64,000 nucleotides of DNA from Lutimonas halocynthiae (lineage in GTDB: Bacteria > Bacteroidota > Bacteroidia > Flavobacteriales > Flavobacteriaceae): positions 124,001 to 188,000 of the forward strand of contig NZ_JAUFQO010000003.1 in assembly GCF_030409835.1 (NCBI RefSeq), read 5' to 3'. This document shows positions 25,085-33,347 of this stretch, one piece after another (the stretch's first letter is position 1; each line of letters starts with the position of its first letter). The position numbers and the translations under genes are program-made. A model generated the notes under the pieces. That model did not search any database. It saw only the letters and a program-made list of their open reading frames with translations, and had not been told where the DNA came from.

Positions 25085-27406
25085 ATGAAAAAGTTAGCGT
25101 TTATTATCCTTGTCTTAGCCTTCTCAATTTTTTCTCAAGAATTAATTGCGCAAGAAGAAAAACCAAAGGTTGCACTTGTATTGAGTGGAGGTGGCGCTAA
25201 AGGTATCGCTCATATACCATTGTTGCAGGCGCTTGACTCTTTAGGGATTGTTCCGGATATTATAATGGGAACCAGTATGGGAAGTATTGTCGGAGGATTT
25301 TATGCTGCTGGTTATTCTGGAGATAGTATAGCCGTTATGGCGAATAATGCCAATTGGACGGAGCTATTAGGTGGAGATGTCAATCTGGTAGATGTGAGCA
25401 TGGAAGAGAAAAGTGAATTTAAAAGGCATTTAGTAGATTTTGATATTATAGAGGGTAAGCCAAAGGTGAGTGCAGGGTTCCTAAGGGATCAAAAATTACG
25501 TGAATTTATCTCCTCTTATACCTACCCCGTATTTAACATAGATGATTTTGATAAATTACCTATCCCATTTAGGGCAATGACGACGGATATTGTAAATGGA
25601 AAGGAAGTATTTCTTGACAGAGGTTCACTAGGCTTTGCTATGAGAGCGAGTATGTCTATACCAGGAGTCTTTCAAGCAGTTCCATATGAAAACACCTTAT
25701 TGGTAGATGGGGGAGTGTTGAATAACTTTCCGGTTGACAGAGCTCGAGAGATGGGTTACGATATTGTTATTGGGAGTGATGTTGGTGGAGGAATGCAGAC
25801 TAAGGATAAGCTAAGCTCAATTCCGGCATTACTTTTTCAAACAGGAATGTTGACCAGTAATCTTAAAAACCCAGCAAATAGGGATGCATGTGATATTTTA
25901 ATTGACCACATGCCTTACCTGACTTATTCAACAGGTGATTTTGATAAGGCGGAGGAAATCTTTGAGGAAGGGAAAATTGCAACCGATGTGAATCTTCAGG
26001 CTCTGGCCGACCTTGCCTTTGTTTTAAAGAAATTTAAACAAAGAGAACATAGTATACCAAAAGTTGAAAATGAATTCTTAATTGACAAGGTTATCTATTC
26101 GGGAGTGAGTGAAGCTAATATGGATTTGGTTAAAGGAAGGGCGAAAATCAAAGAGGGTGAAAGATATTCAACCCAAGAATTAATTGACGGTGTTGACAGG
26201 GCTATGGGTACCAATTTGTTTAGCCAAATAACCTATGATGGTGGTCTGAATAATGGGATGCTAGAACTTCGCTTAAAAGGACATGAGCGTTCTCAAAGCG
26301 TAATAAAAGGCTCTCTTCATTATGATTCTTATAGAGGTGTCGGGCTTATGGTAAATTATACGGGTAGAAATATTATTGGTAAATCGTCACGATTTCTTGT
26401 GACTGCCGATATTGCGGAGCAACCCAGGTTTCGGGTACAATATCAAAAGCAATTTGGACCTGAGAAAACCTGGTGGTGGCGTTCAGAAGTTCTGGGAGAG
26501 TTTTTAGATCAAAAATTTTACCTATCAGGTGAAGTTGCAGATGATATGAATTCAGATTTCTTTCAGTTTGACAACCAGTTCAATAAAAATCTAAACTCAT
26601 TGCATAGTTATGTCGGACTTGATTTAAGTTACGAATTCACTAAACTAAAACCTAAAATTGATCCGAGTATTAACAATAATATTCTCAATTTGAGGCATTA
26701 TGAGTTCAAGAATTTTGAGGTTGGAATCCATTATCTTTATAATGTGATGGACAAGGTTTTTTATGCTACTTCTGGTACAATTGTAGGTGCTAAAGTTTCT
26801 CGTTCTATACATAATGAAGTGGATATTGAATATGCTGAGGGTGATGAGCGTTTTGTTAAAGGATCAACAAACGATTTCACAAAATTCAATTTTGATATTG
26901 AACACAGAAAAGCTTTTTCTAAAAAAGTATCTGGAATCGTTGGGGGTAATTTGGCTTTCATTGTTGAAGATCCAATGTCGTCTGGAGACCTGTCATTTAG
27001 TACCTATGGTTATTCAGCAAGGTATGCTTTAGGGGGTACTGTTGTATCACCTAGGAAAGGGACCTATCTATACCCAGGGATGCATGAAGACGAAATATTT
27101 GTGAGTCAAATGATGAAAATAAATCTAGGTGTCCAAATAAACCCTTTTTCAAAATTTTATTTTACGCCTCACCTTAACTTGGCAAGTGTTGGCTTTGGTG
27201 ATTTTGATGACTATATTGAAGATGCTTTTTCTCCAGAGGGAAATTGGTCAGAGGCCTTTGAGACAAGCAGTATCGTCTCAGCTGGTGTTAATTTTGCTTT
27301 CCACTCTTTTTTAGGCCCGGTTAATTTTGACGTATCTTATATAAACGATGTTAATAAAGTGAGGGTTTTCTTTAGCGTAGGTTTATTGTTTAACAGATCA
27401 AATTAA
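25085..27406 (+). CDS. Patatin-like phospholipase fused to an outer-membrane BamA/Omp85-type barrel
   Basis: I place the start at the ATG at 25085 (about 773 residues), giving MKKLAFIILVLAFSIFSQEL as signal peptide; ATG 25079 is an alternative, and the TTG at 25055 lies inside a promoter box. The patatin domain has the oxyanion hole LSGGGAKGIAH (34-43), nucleophile motif GTSMGS (62-67) and the catalytic Asp motif VDGGV (207-211). A POTRA-like stretch (IDKVIYSGVSEANMDLVKGR) leads to a C-terminal barrel of alternating strands ending VFFSVGLLFNRSN. This is the layout of PlpD-like type Vd autotransporters of Bacteroidota, in which the lipase is delivered by its own barrel. It converges on a Ysc84-like gene with a shared terminator. 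Confidence 0.9.
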   Translation: MKKLAFIILVLAFSIFSQELIAQEEKPKVALVLSGGGAKGIAHIPLLQALDSLGIVPDIIMGTSMGSIVGGFYAAGYSGDSIAVMANNANWTELLGGDVNLVDVSMEEKSEFKRHLVDFDIIEGKPKVSAGFLRDQKLREFISSYTYPVFNIDDFDKLPIPFRAMTTDIVNGKEVFLDRGSLGFAMRASMSIPGVFQAVPYENTLLVDGGVLNNFPVDRAREMGYDIVIGSDVGGGMQTKDKLSSIPALLFQTGMLTSNLKNPANRDACDILIDHMPYLTYSTGDFDKAEEIFEEGKIATDVNLQALADLAFVLKKFKQREHSIPKVENEFLIDKVIYSGVSEANMDLVKGRAKIKEGERYSTQELIDGVDRAMGTNLFSQITYDGGLNNGMLELRLKGHERSQSVIKGSLHYDSYRGVGLMVNYTGRNIIGKSSRFLVTADIAEQPRFRVQYQKQFGPEKTWWWRSEVLGEFLDQKFYLSGEVADDMNSDFFQFDNQFNKNLNSLHSYVGLDLSYEFTKLKPKIDPSINNNILNLRHYEFKNFEVGIHYLYNVMDKVFYATSGTIVGAKVSRSIHNEVDIEYAEGDERFVKGSTNDFTKFNFDIEHRKAFSKKVSGIVGGNLAFIVEDPMSSGDLSFSTYGYSARYALGGTVVSPRKGTYLYPGMHEDEIFVSQMMKINLGVQINPFSKFYFTPHLNLASVGFGDFDDYIEDAFSPEGNWSEAFETSSIVSAGVNFAFHSFLGPVNFDVSYINDVNKVRVFFSVGLLFNRSN

Positions 27407-27470
27407 TACTTTCCCCGGACAATATTCTTGTTAATTATACCATGACCTGGTTTTGTAATTAATTGCATAA

Positions 27471-27504
27471 AAAAACCTGCCAATTTTCAAATTGGCAGGT
27501 TTTT
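27471..27504. terminator. Bidirectional terminator between patatin and Ysc84 genes
   Basis: AAAAACCTGCCAATTT (27471-27486), two-base loop, AAATTGGCAGGTTTTT (27489-27504): a 16-bp perfect stem with A and T runs on its two sides. Suits termination of the convergent genes on both strands. Confidence 0.92.
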
Positions 27505-27525
27505 AATATAATATAAAAGATTATT

Positions 27526-28044
27526 TTATCTCATTTCAGTTTTGAATTTCTGTCCTCCAACTGATGCTTCATACATCAATCCTCCTTTTGCATGAGTGAA
27601 AACAAGAATTCCGTCTCTGTAATCAACATCGAATGATGCCCCGGCAGTAACTGCTACAGCTGAGGTTTGTGCGGCGAATTCAAATTTATCACCAACGAAG
27701 CGGTTATAAGCTTCCGCATTTTTAAAAAAGATTACTTCAGAATAAGCTTGTCCACCAGCTTGGAAACCAATTGTTACTTGAGACATTTTACAATCTCCAA
27801 CAATTGCTCCTCCTTTGTAAATAGTTCCATTACCGGCTGCACCTCCAACGCCTAGGCCACCTTTTCCAATAGAAGGAAAGACTGCATATGCGTAAGCAGA
27901 ATTAAAGTAAGGAGAAATTTTGTCATTTGTGTGTTTGAATTCAGCAATTGCTTCTTTCGATTTCTCAGACACATCTTTTTGTGCGTAAGAATTAAATGAG
28001 AATGCAATTAAGAATAAAGTGATAATTGTAAGTTTAGATTTCAT
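27526..28044 (-). CDS. Ysc84-type (SYLF domain) secreted protein
   Basis: The 172-residue protein has a signal peptide (MKSKLTIITLFLIAFSFNSY, then AQ). The rest is a SYLF/Ysc84 domain: AVFPSIGKGGLGVGGAAGNG, GDCKMSQVTIGFQAGGQAYS, VIFFKNAEAYNRFVG and FTHAKGGLMYEASVGGQKF. Eukaryotic SYLF domains bind phosphoinositides; the bacterial secreted form has no established role. It is transcribed alone and ends at a strong bidirectional hairpin. Confidence 0.88.
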   Translation of the reverse strand: MKSKLTIITLFLIAFSFNSYAQKDVSEKSKEAIAEFKHTNDKISPYFNSAYAYAVFPSIGKGGLGVGGAAGNGTIYKGGAIVGDCKMSQVTIGFQAGGQAYSEVIFFKNAEAYNRFVGDKFEFAAQTSAVAVTAGASFDVDYRDGILVFTHAKGGLMYEASVGGQKFKTEMR

Positions 28045-28336
28045 TGTTGAGTGTTTTAATGTTGATATATTTTTCTTTTTAAATTCCTTAATACTAAGGT
28101 CTAAGGATCCTCTAAAGGTAATGATTTTATTGAGTTCTTTAAAATAGAAAAAAATATTTTTGAATAATACTTAATTCCGTGAAAATGAACATGTTTTACT
28201 AGAGCAATTTATCGTCTTTTTTTTTAAAAAAGTATCAAAATAAAAATTGAATAATCATCTTATTCTAGGTCGTTTTAAGATTTTAATTCTTAATTTTATT
28301 TTAAATTGAATGACTTATTATTCATATTTTCCCATT

Positions 28337-29734
28337 ATGAAGAAGATCATATTATTAATTATTTCTGTCACTTTCTTTAGCCCTTTTTGGCTTGTTGGGC
28401 AAGGCTACTACAACCAGGAAAACTTTGGGAATAGATCTATTTTATTAAGTGGAAATGTGACAGGAAGTGTTGATGACTTGGGCTTGACCTATTATAATCC
28501 TGCAAGACTTGCATTGATTGAAAACCCTGTTTTTACTATCAATGCCAAGGCATTCCAAGTCAAAACTGCCAATGTAGAGAATGTCTTTGGTAGGAATAAT
28601 AAATTAAGCGACTCGAGATTCGAAGGAGTGCCCAGTCTAATAGCGGGAACTTTTAAAATTGAAAAATGGAAGAATCACCATTTTGCATATGCCTTTCTTT
28701 CTAAACAAAGAACCCGGTTGAATTTGAATTTCTCTAAAGAAATGGATGAAGATGACGTAGCTGATGGTCTGGGTGAAGTCAATCGATTTGTTGGCGATTT
28801 TAAACTTGATAATAAAGAAACGGATGAATGGTTTGGCATATCATGGGGAACAAAGCTCAGGGATAATTTAAGTATAGGCGTATCAACCTTCGTTTCGATA
28901 TATAATTACACGGCCACATATGATCTTCGGTTTGCTACTGAAGGTGATGTTTTAGGAGTAGATCTATTTAATAATGAAATAAATTTTGGACAGTCATCCT
29001 ATGGTGTTTTTTGGAAACTTGGTTTAGCATGGAAGTTGGAAAAAGTTGATTTGGGATTGAACGTGGATCTTCCATATTTGGAAGTTTTTAATGACGGTAG
29101 ATTTAGGTATCAAAGATTTTTGTCTGGTCTTAATCCTGAAGATGAAGATTTTCAGTATTACGATTTTGAAAATTTGGAAACAAAGAGAAAAGAACCTATG
29201 GGAATTTCGATTGGTATGGGCGTGCCTATTAAAAAGCATAAATTACATTTTAAAGCTGACTGGCATGCTGGATTGTCGGAATATAGTAGGATTCTAATAC
29301 CACCAGTAGAGGAAGGTGGAGAGGGTTTTGCATTTAAGGAAGAATTGAATTCAGTAATTAATTTTGGCCTAGGTGTTGAGATCTATTTGAATGAGGGCTT
29401 GAATTTATACGGTAGTATATCGACTGATTTTTCTCCAGTAGAATCAAGTGCCAATATTTTTGATCTTGTTGAAGGCGATGATAGAGATGCGAATTTTGAC
29501 GCTGATTATATGCATTATGGTTTAGGAGTAGACATCAAATTGAAAAAAGTAAAACTTGTTGTAGGAACCACTTATTCTACTGGCAGTGGAGATTTTGGTG
29601 AACCAATTGAATTTCCTAACCCAGGTGTAGAAGTACCGATTAATGATGATCTTTCTCAGGTAACAGTGACACGTTGGCGCTTTATTTTAGGGCTTGAGAT
29701 TCCAATTTTCGGTTATGATCTGGAAGTGAAATAA
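28337..29734 (+). CDS. Outer-membrane protein of the OmpP1/FadL-like superfamily
   Basis: The start at 28337 gives MKKIILLIISVTFFSPFWLV as signal peptide; an ATG at 28310 adds nine residues. The mature protein (about 445 residues) opens GYYNQENFGNRSILLSGN, then TGSVDDLGLTYYNPARLALI, the 'DDLG..YYNPA.LA' pattern found at the N-terminus of FadL/OmpP1-like and PorV-type proteins. Long strand regions follow, ending VTRWRFILGLEIPIFGYDLE. Such barrels move hydrophobic compounds or, as PorV, shuttle type IX cargo; the sequence does not say which. Single gene. Confidence 0.7.
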   Translation: MKKIILLIISVTFFSPFWLVGQGYYNQENFGNRSILLSGNVTGSVDDLGLTYYNPARLALIENPVFTINAKAFQVKTANVENVFGRNNKLSDSRFEGVPSLIAGTFKIEKWKNHHFAYAFLSKQRTRLNLNFSKEMDEDDVADGLGEVNRFVGDFKLDNKETDEWFGISWGTKLRDNLSIGVSTFVSIYNYTATYDLRFATEGDVLGVDLFNNEINFGQSSYGVFWKLGLAWKLEKVDLGLNVDLPYLEVFNDGRFRYQRFLSGLNPEDEDFQYYDFENLETKRKEPMGISIGMGVPIKKHKLHFKADWHAGLSEYSRILIPPVEEGGEGFAFKEELNSVINFGLGVEIYLNEGLNLYGSISTDFSPVESSANIFDLVEGDDRDANFDADYMHYGLGVDIKLKKVKLVVGTTYSTGSGDFGEPIEFPNPGVEVPINDDLSQVTVTRWRFILGLEIPIFGYDLEVK

Positions 29735-29820
29735 GAATTTCTGATTAATACATTGACCTTTGTATGGTTTATTTTCTATTCCCTATGAGGAATATCATAA
29801 GCAAGACCATTTAGTTGTAC

Positions 29821-29828
29821 TAAATTTG
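29821..29828 (+). promoter_or_regulatory. Possible -7 box of the four-helix membrane protein gene
   Basis: TAAATTTG, 20 bases before the ATG at 29848. Consensus match, but no clear TTG at the usual distance. Confidence 0.35.
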
Positions 29829-29847
29829 AATTGAAAAATGGACCTAT

Positions 29848-30228
29848 ATGACTAAGAAATCATTGTTGTTTATTGGAATATTTCTACTGATTATTGGTAT
29901 ACTGATTAGGAAGTTAACTGATTTTGAAAGTATAGGCTTGGTATTGATTATAGGTGGAGTAGCTTGCAAGACCATTTATATTTTTGGAAAGATTAAAACC
30001 GGTGAATACAAACCAGGAAGGGAATTATACTTCTTGTTTATTGGGCTAATCCTTTTTTTAGGAGGAATTTACATGAGGAAACATGATCTTGACTTCTTCA
30101 TTCCGGCTTTAGTGTTAATAATTGTTGGGTTGAGTTTGAAAATTATATTTATAATTTGGTTTATTAAGAAGCTTAAAGACGCGAGAATAAAGGATGTTGA
30201 AAATAATAATACAAATCTAAGTTCGTAA
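29848..30228 (+). CDS. Small inner-membrane protein with four helices
   Basis: The 126-residue protein has four hydrophobic segments separated by short charged loops: SLLFIGIFLLIIGILI, SIGLVLIIGGVACKTIYIF, LYFLFIGLILFLGGIYM and FIPALVLIIVGLSLKIIFII. The four helices form an internal repeat of two similar halves, each with a Gly-rich turn and a charged LD or KH boundary. No catalytic signature. Family members occur in Flavobacteriia as unknown membrane proteins. A TAAATTTG box lies 20 bases before the ATG. Confidence 0.6.
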   Translation: MTKKSLLFIGIFLLIIGILIRKLTDFESIGLVLIIGGVACKTIYIFGKIKTGEYKPGRELYFLFIGLILFLGGIYMRKHDLDFFIPALVLIIVGLSLKIIFIIWFIKKLKDARIKDVENNNTNLSS

Positions 30229-30250
30229 ATAATAATTGAATGATAATAGA

Positions 30251-30345
30251 AAGGCCTTATAGTCTTGCGTCACCTATTCAAACATCGGTTGAATGCCCCT
30301 CAACATTTGCAAAGCACTATAAGACCTTAATATTTAATTTTTTTG
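30251..30345. repeat. Long imperfect inverted repeat / structured element with T run
   Basis: Between convergent genes. AAGGCCTTATAGT (30251-30263) pairs with ACTATAAGACCTT (30316-30328), 12 of 13 positions, extended inward by CTTGC (30264-30268) with GCAAAG (30309-30314, one bulge). Inside is a second hairpin ATTCAA (30276-30281) / TTGAAT (30289-30294), loop ACATCGG. A T-rich tract (30335-30344) follows. It may be a bidirectional terminator, an ncRNA or a REP-like element. Confidence 0.55.
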
Positions 30346-30376
30346 TATTCAGTTTTCTGACTCCCGTCTGAAATTT

Positions 30377-30730
30377 TTAAGATCCTGCAATTTCAGTATC
30401 TGTCTCGTCAGGTTTAGAAGTTGAAGTGTCGCGGTCTATGAATGATACACCTGTATTCAAATATCTATGCGCTTTCCCAGTAACTTGCATTGAGAAATCG
30501 TCATTGATGTCTAAATAATGATTTGGTTCACTATCAGTCGTAAGACTTGTGCTATGATTACTGCAAGTTGTATTTAAGGAGATTTTATGAGAATCGGGAT
30601 TGTCTTTTAGTAACTGCCCTTGAATTATACTAGATTTTTCTTCCAGGTTCTTTTGGTGCTCCATTTTTACTGCAAGACTGTAAAAAACACCTAGGGTTAA
30701 GCAAATAAGAATAAAGCTGTAGATTTTCAT
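30377..30730 (-). CDS. Small secreted or anchored protein of unknown function
   Basis: The 117-residue protein has a hydrophobic N-terminus (MKIYSFILICLTLGVFYSLA) that may be a signal anchor or a signal peptide, followed by a Ser/Thr/Asp-rich region with a lone cysteine (SLNTTCSNHSTSL). No family recognised. It is 13 bases downstream of the stop-to-start junction with the next gene, so both are probably one transcript. Real coding is likely from the signal segment and pairing with its neighbour, not from homology. Confidence 0.5.
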   Translation of the reverse strand: MKIYSFILICLTLGVFYSLAVKMEHQKNLEEKSSIIQGQLLKDNPDSHKISLNTTCSNHSTSLTTDSEPNHYLDINDDFSMQVTGKAHRYLNTGVSFIDRDTSTSKPDETDTEIAGS

Positions 30731-30743
30731 AATTGTATGGGTT

Positions 30744-31163
30744 TTATATATAATAGTCTTTTGTAAAAATGACTTTTAAATTCAACATTTTTTTTATAAA
30801 CTCCTTGTTACCTTTTAAGAACCGATCATTTCTAAAATGTAGAAATTCACCTTGGCCATGAATGCTGAGTCCACTGGTCATGTAGGTATAGAGCTGATAA
30901 TACGGAATAATCCAGGTAAAATTATCTAGTCTGCGAGTGATTCTAACTAGGATACCTTTAGGTCTGAGTTCAATGTTAGCATAATTAATGTCAGGTCCGT
31001 TAAGTAAAGCGCGTTCTAATTTAGGGCTGACTTTGTCAATAATCATTCTGCCAGAACCTATTCCTCTCATTTGTAACTGTTTCAAAAAACTAAATGGTCT
31101 GCCTACCAATTGAATAATCTGGGCATCATTATCTTTATTATTGTATGTAGTGTTTAGAACCAT
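30744..31163 (-). CDS. Small protein of unknown function, LytTR-like C-terminal segment
   Basis: The 139-residue protein is cytoplasmic, without signal peptide. The N-terminal part is MVLNTTYNNKDNDAQIIQLV; a later stretch (NIELRPKGILVRITRRLDNF and TWIIPYYQLYTYMTSGLSIH) has the strand-turn-strand look of a small beta domain. No confident family. It is followed after 13 bases by the secreted small protein, both on the minus strand. Confidence 0.5.
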   Translation of the reverse strand: MVLNTTYNNKDNDAQIIQLVGRPFSFLKQLQMRGIGSGRMIIDKVSPKLERALLNGPDINYANIELRPKGILVRITRRLDNFTWIIPYYQLYTYMTSGLSIHGQGEFLHFRNDRFLKGNKEFIKKMLNLKVIFTKDYYI

Positions 31164-31343
31164 TTTTCTTTAAATACTTGGTAAAGATACACTTTGTTCA
31201 ACTAATATCAAAATAAGTTAAACAAAAGTTTTGATAAATAAATCAGGCCCTTCGGTAAAAGAATCATGCCTTTTGTCCAAATACGTTTGTAGGTTTGGAT
31301 GTTTTTTGATTAATTCATTCCGTAAATCTTAAACTTGATTGAA

Positions 31344-32318
31344 ATGTTATTACTTTTTAAGCTCCGATTCAAAATTGAAAAAAGCATTATACCTTTTTTA
31401 GTGACTATAGTTTATATGGGCACATTTTTCGCTTGTAACAAGCAGGCCAAAGTAACTGAGAAAGTGGATGTAAACGTTCAAACAAAAACCATAATAAATA
31501 TTGTCACTAACAACATGGATTTCCAGATTCAAGATAGCATAGAAGCTGGTTGGAATACTTTTAAGTATGATAATAGATCGGAAGAAACACATTTTTTCCT
31601 TATTGATAAATACCCTGAAGGGAAAACTATTGAGGATATGGAGAAGGAAGTTGGTCCTGTTTTTGAAAAAGGAATGGACCTGATCAATGAAGGTAAGCAA
31701 CAGGAAGGATTTGATGCATTTAATGAATTGCCAAAATGGTTTTATGAAGTCGTTTTTGTTGGGGGTTCAGGTCTTTTATCTCCAAAACAAAGCAGTATTA
31801 CAACACTTCAACTTGTACCGGGAAATTATATCATAGAATGTTATGTGAAAATGCCAAATGGCAAGTTTCATTCTAGTATGGGTATGGTCAAGTCACTTGT
31901 TGTCACAAAAAAGGTGAATAAGAACTCAGCTCCCATTGAAAGTGTAAAAATTAAACTATCTAGTTCAAACGGTATCATTTTACAAGACAGTATTAAATCA
32001 GGCAGGCAGGTTTTTATGATTGAATTTGAAGATCAAAAGGTGTATGAAAATTTTGTGGGACACGATATAAACTTGGTCATGATTTCAGATCATTCAGACT
32101 TGAACCAATTGGAGGCTTGGATGAATTGGGCAGATCCAAAAGGCTTGGTTACTCCTGCGCCTGAAGGATTTACTTTTTTGGGAGGGGTTAATGATTTACC
32201 TGCTGGATCAAAGGGGTATTTTGAAGTTGATCTTTTGCCAGGTAATTATGCCTTCATTTCAGAGGTGCCATCTGCCCGTGAGAAGAATCTATTAATGACT
32301 TTTACTATAGCAGAGTAA
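31344..32318 (+). CDS. Lipoprotein of unknown function with duplicated beta domain
   Basis: The start at ATG 31344 (about 324 residues) gives a lipoprotein signal ending VYMGTFFAC; the TTG at 31335 adds three residues. Two related halves are visible: 'IINIVTNNMDFQIQDSIEAG' with 'SLLSPKQSS..LQLVPGNYIIECYVKMPNGK' and, later, 'IKLSSSNGIILQDSIKSGRQ' with 'GGVNDLPAGSKGYFEVDLLPGNYAFISE'. This suggests two copies of a cupredoxin-like or Ig-like secreted domain, though no copper ligands are evident. No family recognised. Single gene, no operon partners. Confidence 0.55.
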   Translation: MLLLFKLRFKIEKSIIPFLVTIVYMGTFFACNKQAKVTEKVDVNVQTKTIINIVTNNMDFQIQDSIEAGWNTFKYDNRSEETHFFLIDKYPEGKTIEDMEKEVGPVFEKGMDLINEGKQQEGFDAFNELPKWFYEVVFVGGSGLLSPKQSSITTLQLVPGNYIIECYVKMPNGKFHSSMGMVKSLVVTKKVNKNSAPIESVKIKLSSSNGIILQDSIKSGRQVFMIEFEDQKVYENFVGHDINLVMISDHSDLNQLEAWMNWADPKGLVTPAPEGFTFLGGVNDLPAGSKGYFEVDLLPGNYAFISEVPSAREKNLLMTFTIAE

Positions 32319-32455
32319 ATCACCGTGATTTTATTTAGATTTCATGCTGAACCTGATAAATGTTATCAATTTTACCTTGATGCAATAGAAGCCTGGGATT
32401 TAAGATCAAGCGACATAAGGATACCTTAAAAATAAAGCTTAGATTAAAGATAAAA

Positions 32456-32481
32456 CCTCATTAAACTGTTGCTTAATGAGG
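32456..32481 (+). terminator. Hairpin downstream of the duplicated-domain lipoprotein gene
   Basis: Stem CCTCATTAA (32456-32464) and TTAATGAGG (32473-32481) with an eight-base loop. There is no strong T run afterwards, so it is at best a weak terminator; it is 138 bases after the stop at 32318. Confidence 0.4.
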
Positions 32482-32585
32482 CTTGTCAAAATACTTTTAC
32501 TCAAAATAAATTATATTGACTCGATTATAGCCCGGGAATTAGCCGTTCTGTTTTTAAGACTTTGAAAGTCTTTGATTTTAAAGGC

Positions 32586-32714
32586 CTAGTTGATAGATTT
32601 TTCTTTGCAAACACCACAATTTTTTAGGTATTCTTCTTGGGTATTACTCAATTTATCTATTTTTTTCAATTCAGCAAACCTGACCTGTTCTATAAGTTCT
32701 ATTATTTTTTGCAT
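32586..32714 (-). CDS. Very small CxxC protein (42 residues)
   Basis: The minus strand carries a short reading frame from an ATG complement at 32714: MQKIIELIEQVRFAELKKID, then about 20 residues ending LKNCGVCKEKSIN. It is strongly helical with a CxxC pair close to the C-terminus, in the style of small regulatory or anti-sigma-like metal-binding proteins of Bacteroidota. There is no homology evidence here, and no convincing promoter was found, so it may be spurious; the composition and the CxxC pair are the only support. Confidence 0.35.
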   Translation of the reverse strand: MQKIIELIEQVRFAELKKIDKLSNTQEEYLKNCGVCKEKSIN

Positions 32715-32836
32715 AATGCTTAGTTTTGTTTTTACTATGTAAAAGTAGTAATGAACTAAGATTTAGAATACGACAGATAATGTCGTTATGTGTTAAACAA
32801 TTGTTAAGGTTAAAAGGATAGGAAATAAATTCTTTT

Positions 32837-33178
32837 TCAATAAAATTTATTAAGGTCATCTATTAGTTCTGCCTCTTCAAGAAGTTTGGTTCTCTTCTTG
32901 TTCAAAATGACTTTTTCTGCTTCTAAAGATGATTTCAAAATGTCGTCTGTTTCTGTTTGAATTCTCTCATCCAATTGAGAAAGATCATTATCCAATTTTC
33001 TTAAGGCAATCTGATAATCTTCTGTATATAAAGTGTAGTTATGATCATCAAAAACTTCAGTTTGATTGTATACTGCAATATGGCTTTCACTAAGGTCAGG
33101 GAATGGGATGATTTCCTGGCTGTAGGAAGAAGACGCAGCTCCAATACTAAAGATGAATAAAATAAATAGTCTCTTCAT
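32837..33178 (-). CDS. Small secreted coiled-coil protein of unknown function
   Basis: The 113-residue protein has a signal peptide (MKRLFILFIFSIGAASSSYS) and then EIIPFPDLSESHIAVYNQTE and a helical C-terminus rich in Asp, Leu and Lys (ALRKLDNDLSQLDERIQTET, EKVILNKKRTKLLEEAELID) likely to form a coiled coil. A TAAATTTG box is present at 33202-33195 on the minus strand. No family recognised. Confidence 0.55.
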   Translation of the reverse strand: MKRLFILFIFSIGAASSSYSQEIIPFPDLSESHIAVYNQTEVFDDHNYTLYTEDYQIALRKLDNDLSQLDERIQTETDDILKSSLEAEKVILNKKRTKLLEEAELIDDLNKFY

Positions 33179-33194
33179 TTGTTCTAATAAAGTG

Positions 33195-33202
33195 CAAATT
33201 TA
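33195..33202 (-). promoter_or_regulatory. Possible -7 box of the small coiled-coil gene
   Basis: On the minus strand TAAATTTG, about 17 bases upstream of the start at 33178. The nearest TTG is 29 bases away, too far for a normal -33 element. Confidence 0.3.
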
Positions 33203-33271
33203 AGGCATTTATTTGAATTGTGTACGACAGGCAATGTCTAGAATTCATATAATAAACCGGTTTTGAATAGA

Positions 33272-33302
33272 GAAAAAAAAGAGGCTACCCTTAGGTAGCC
33301 TC
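33272..33302 (-). terminator. Intrinsic terminator after tonB
   Basis: On the minus strand: GAGGCTACC (33302-33294), loop of four, GGTAGCCTC (33289-33281), then eight or nine T. Canonical. Confidence 0.9.
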
Positions 33303-33347
33303 TCAATTGCTAAACTTAAAATTTAGCGCTCTTAACATTAAATGGAA

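Noticed and set aside
32671-32859. 62-codon minus-strand frame overlapping the start of the 42-residue CxxC gene
   Set aside because: Low-quality composition and it overlaps the end of the neighbouring secreted coiled-coil gene.
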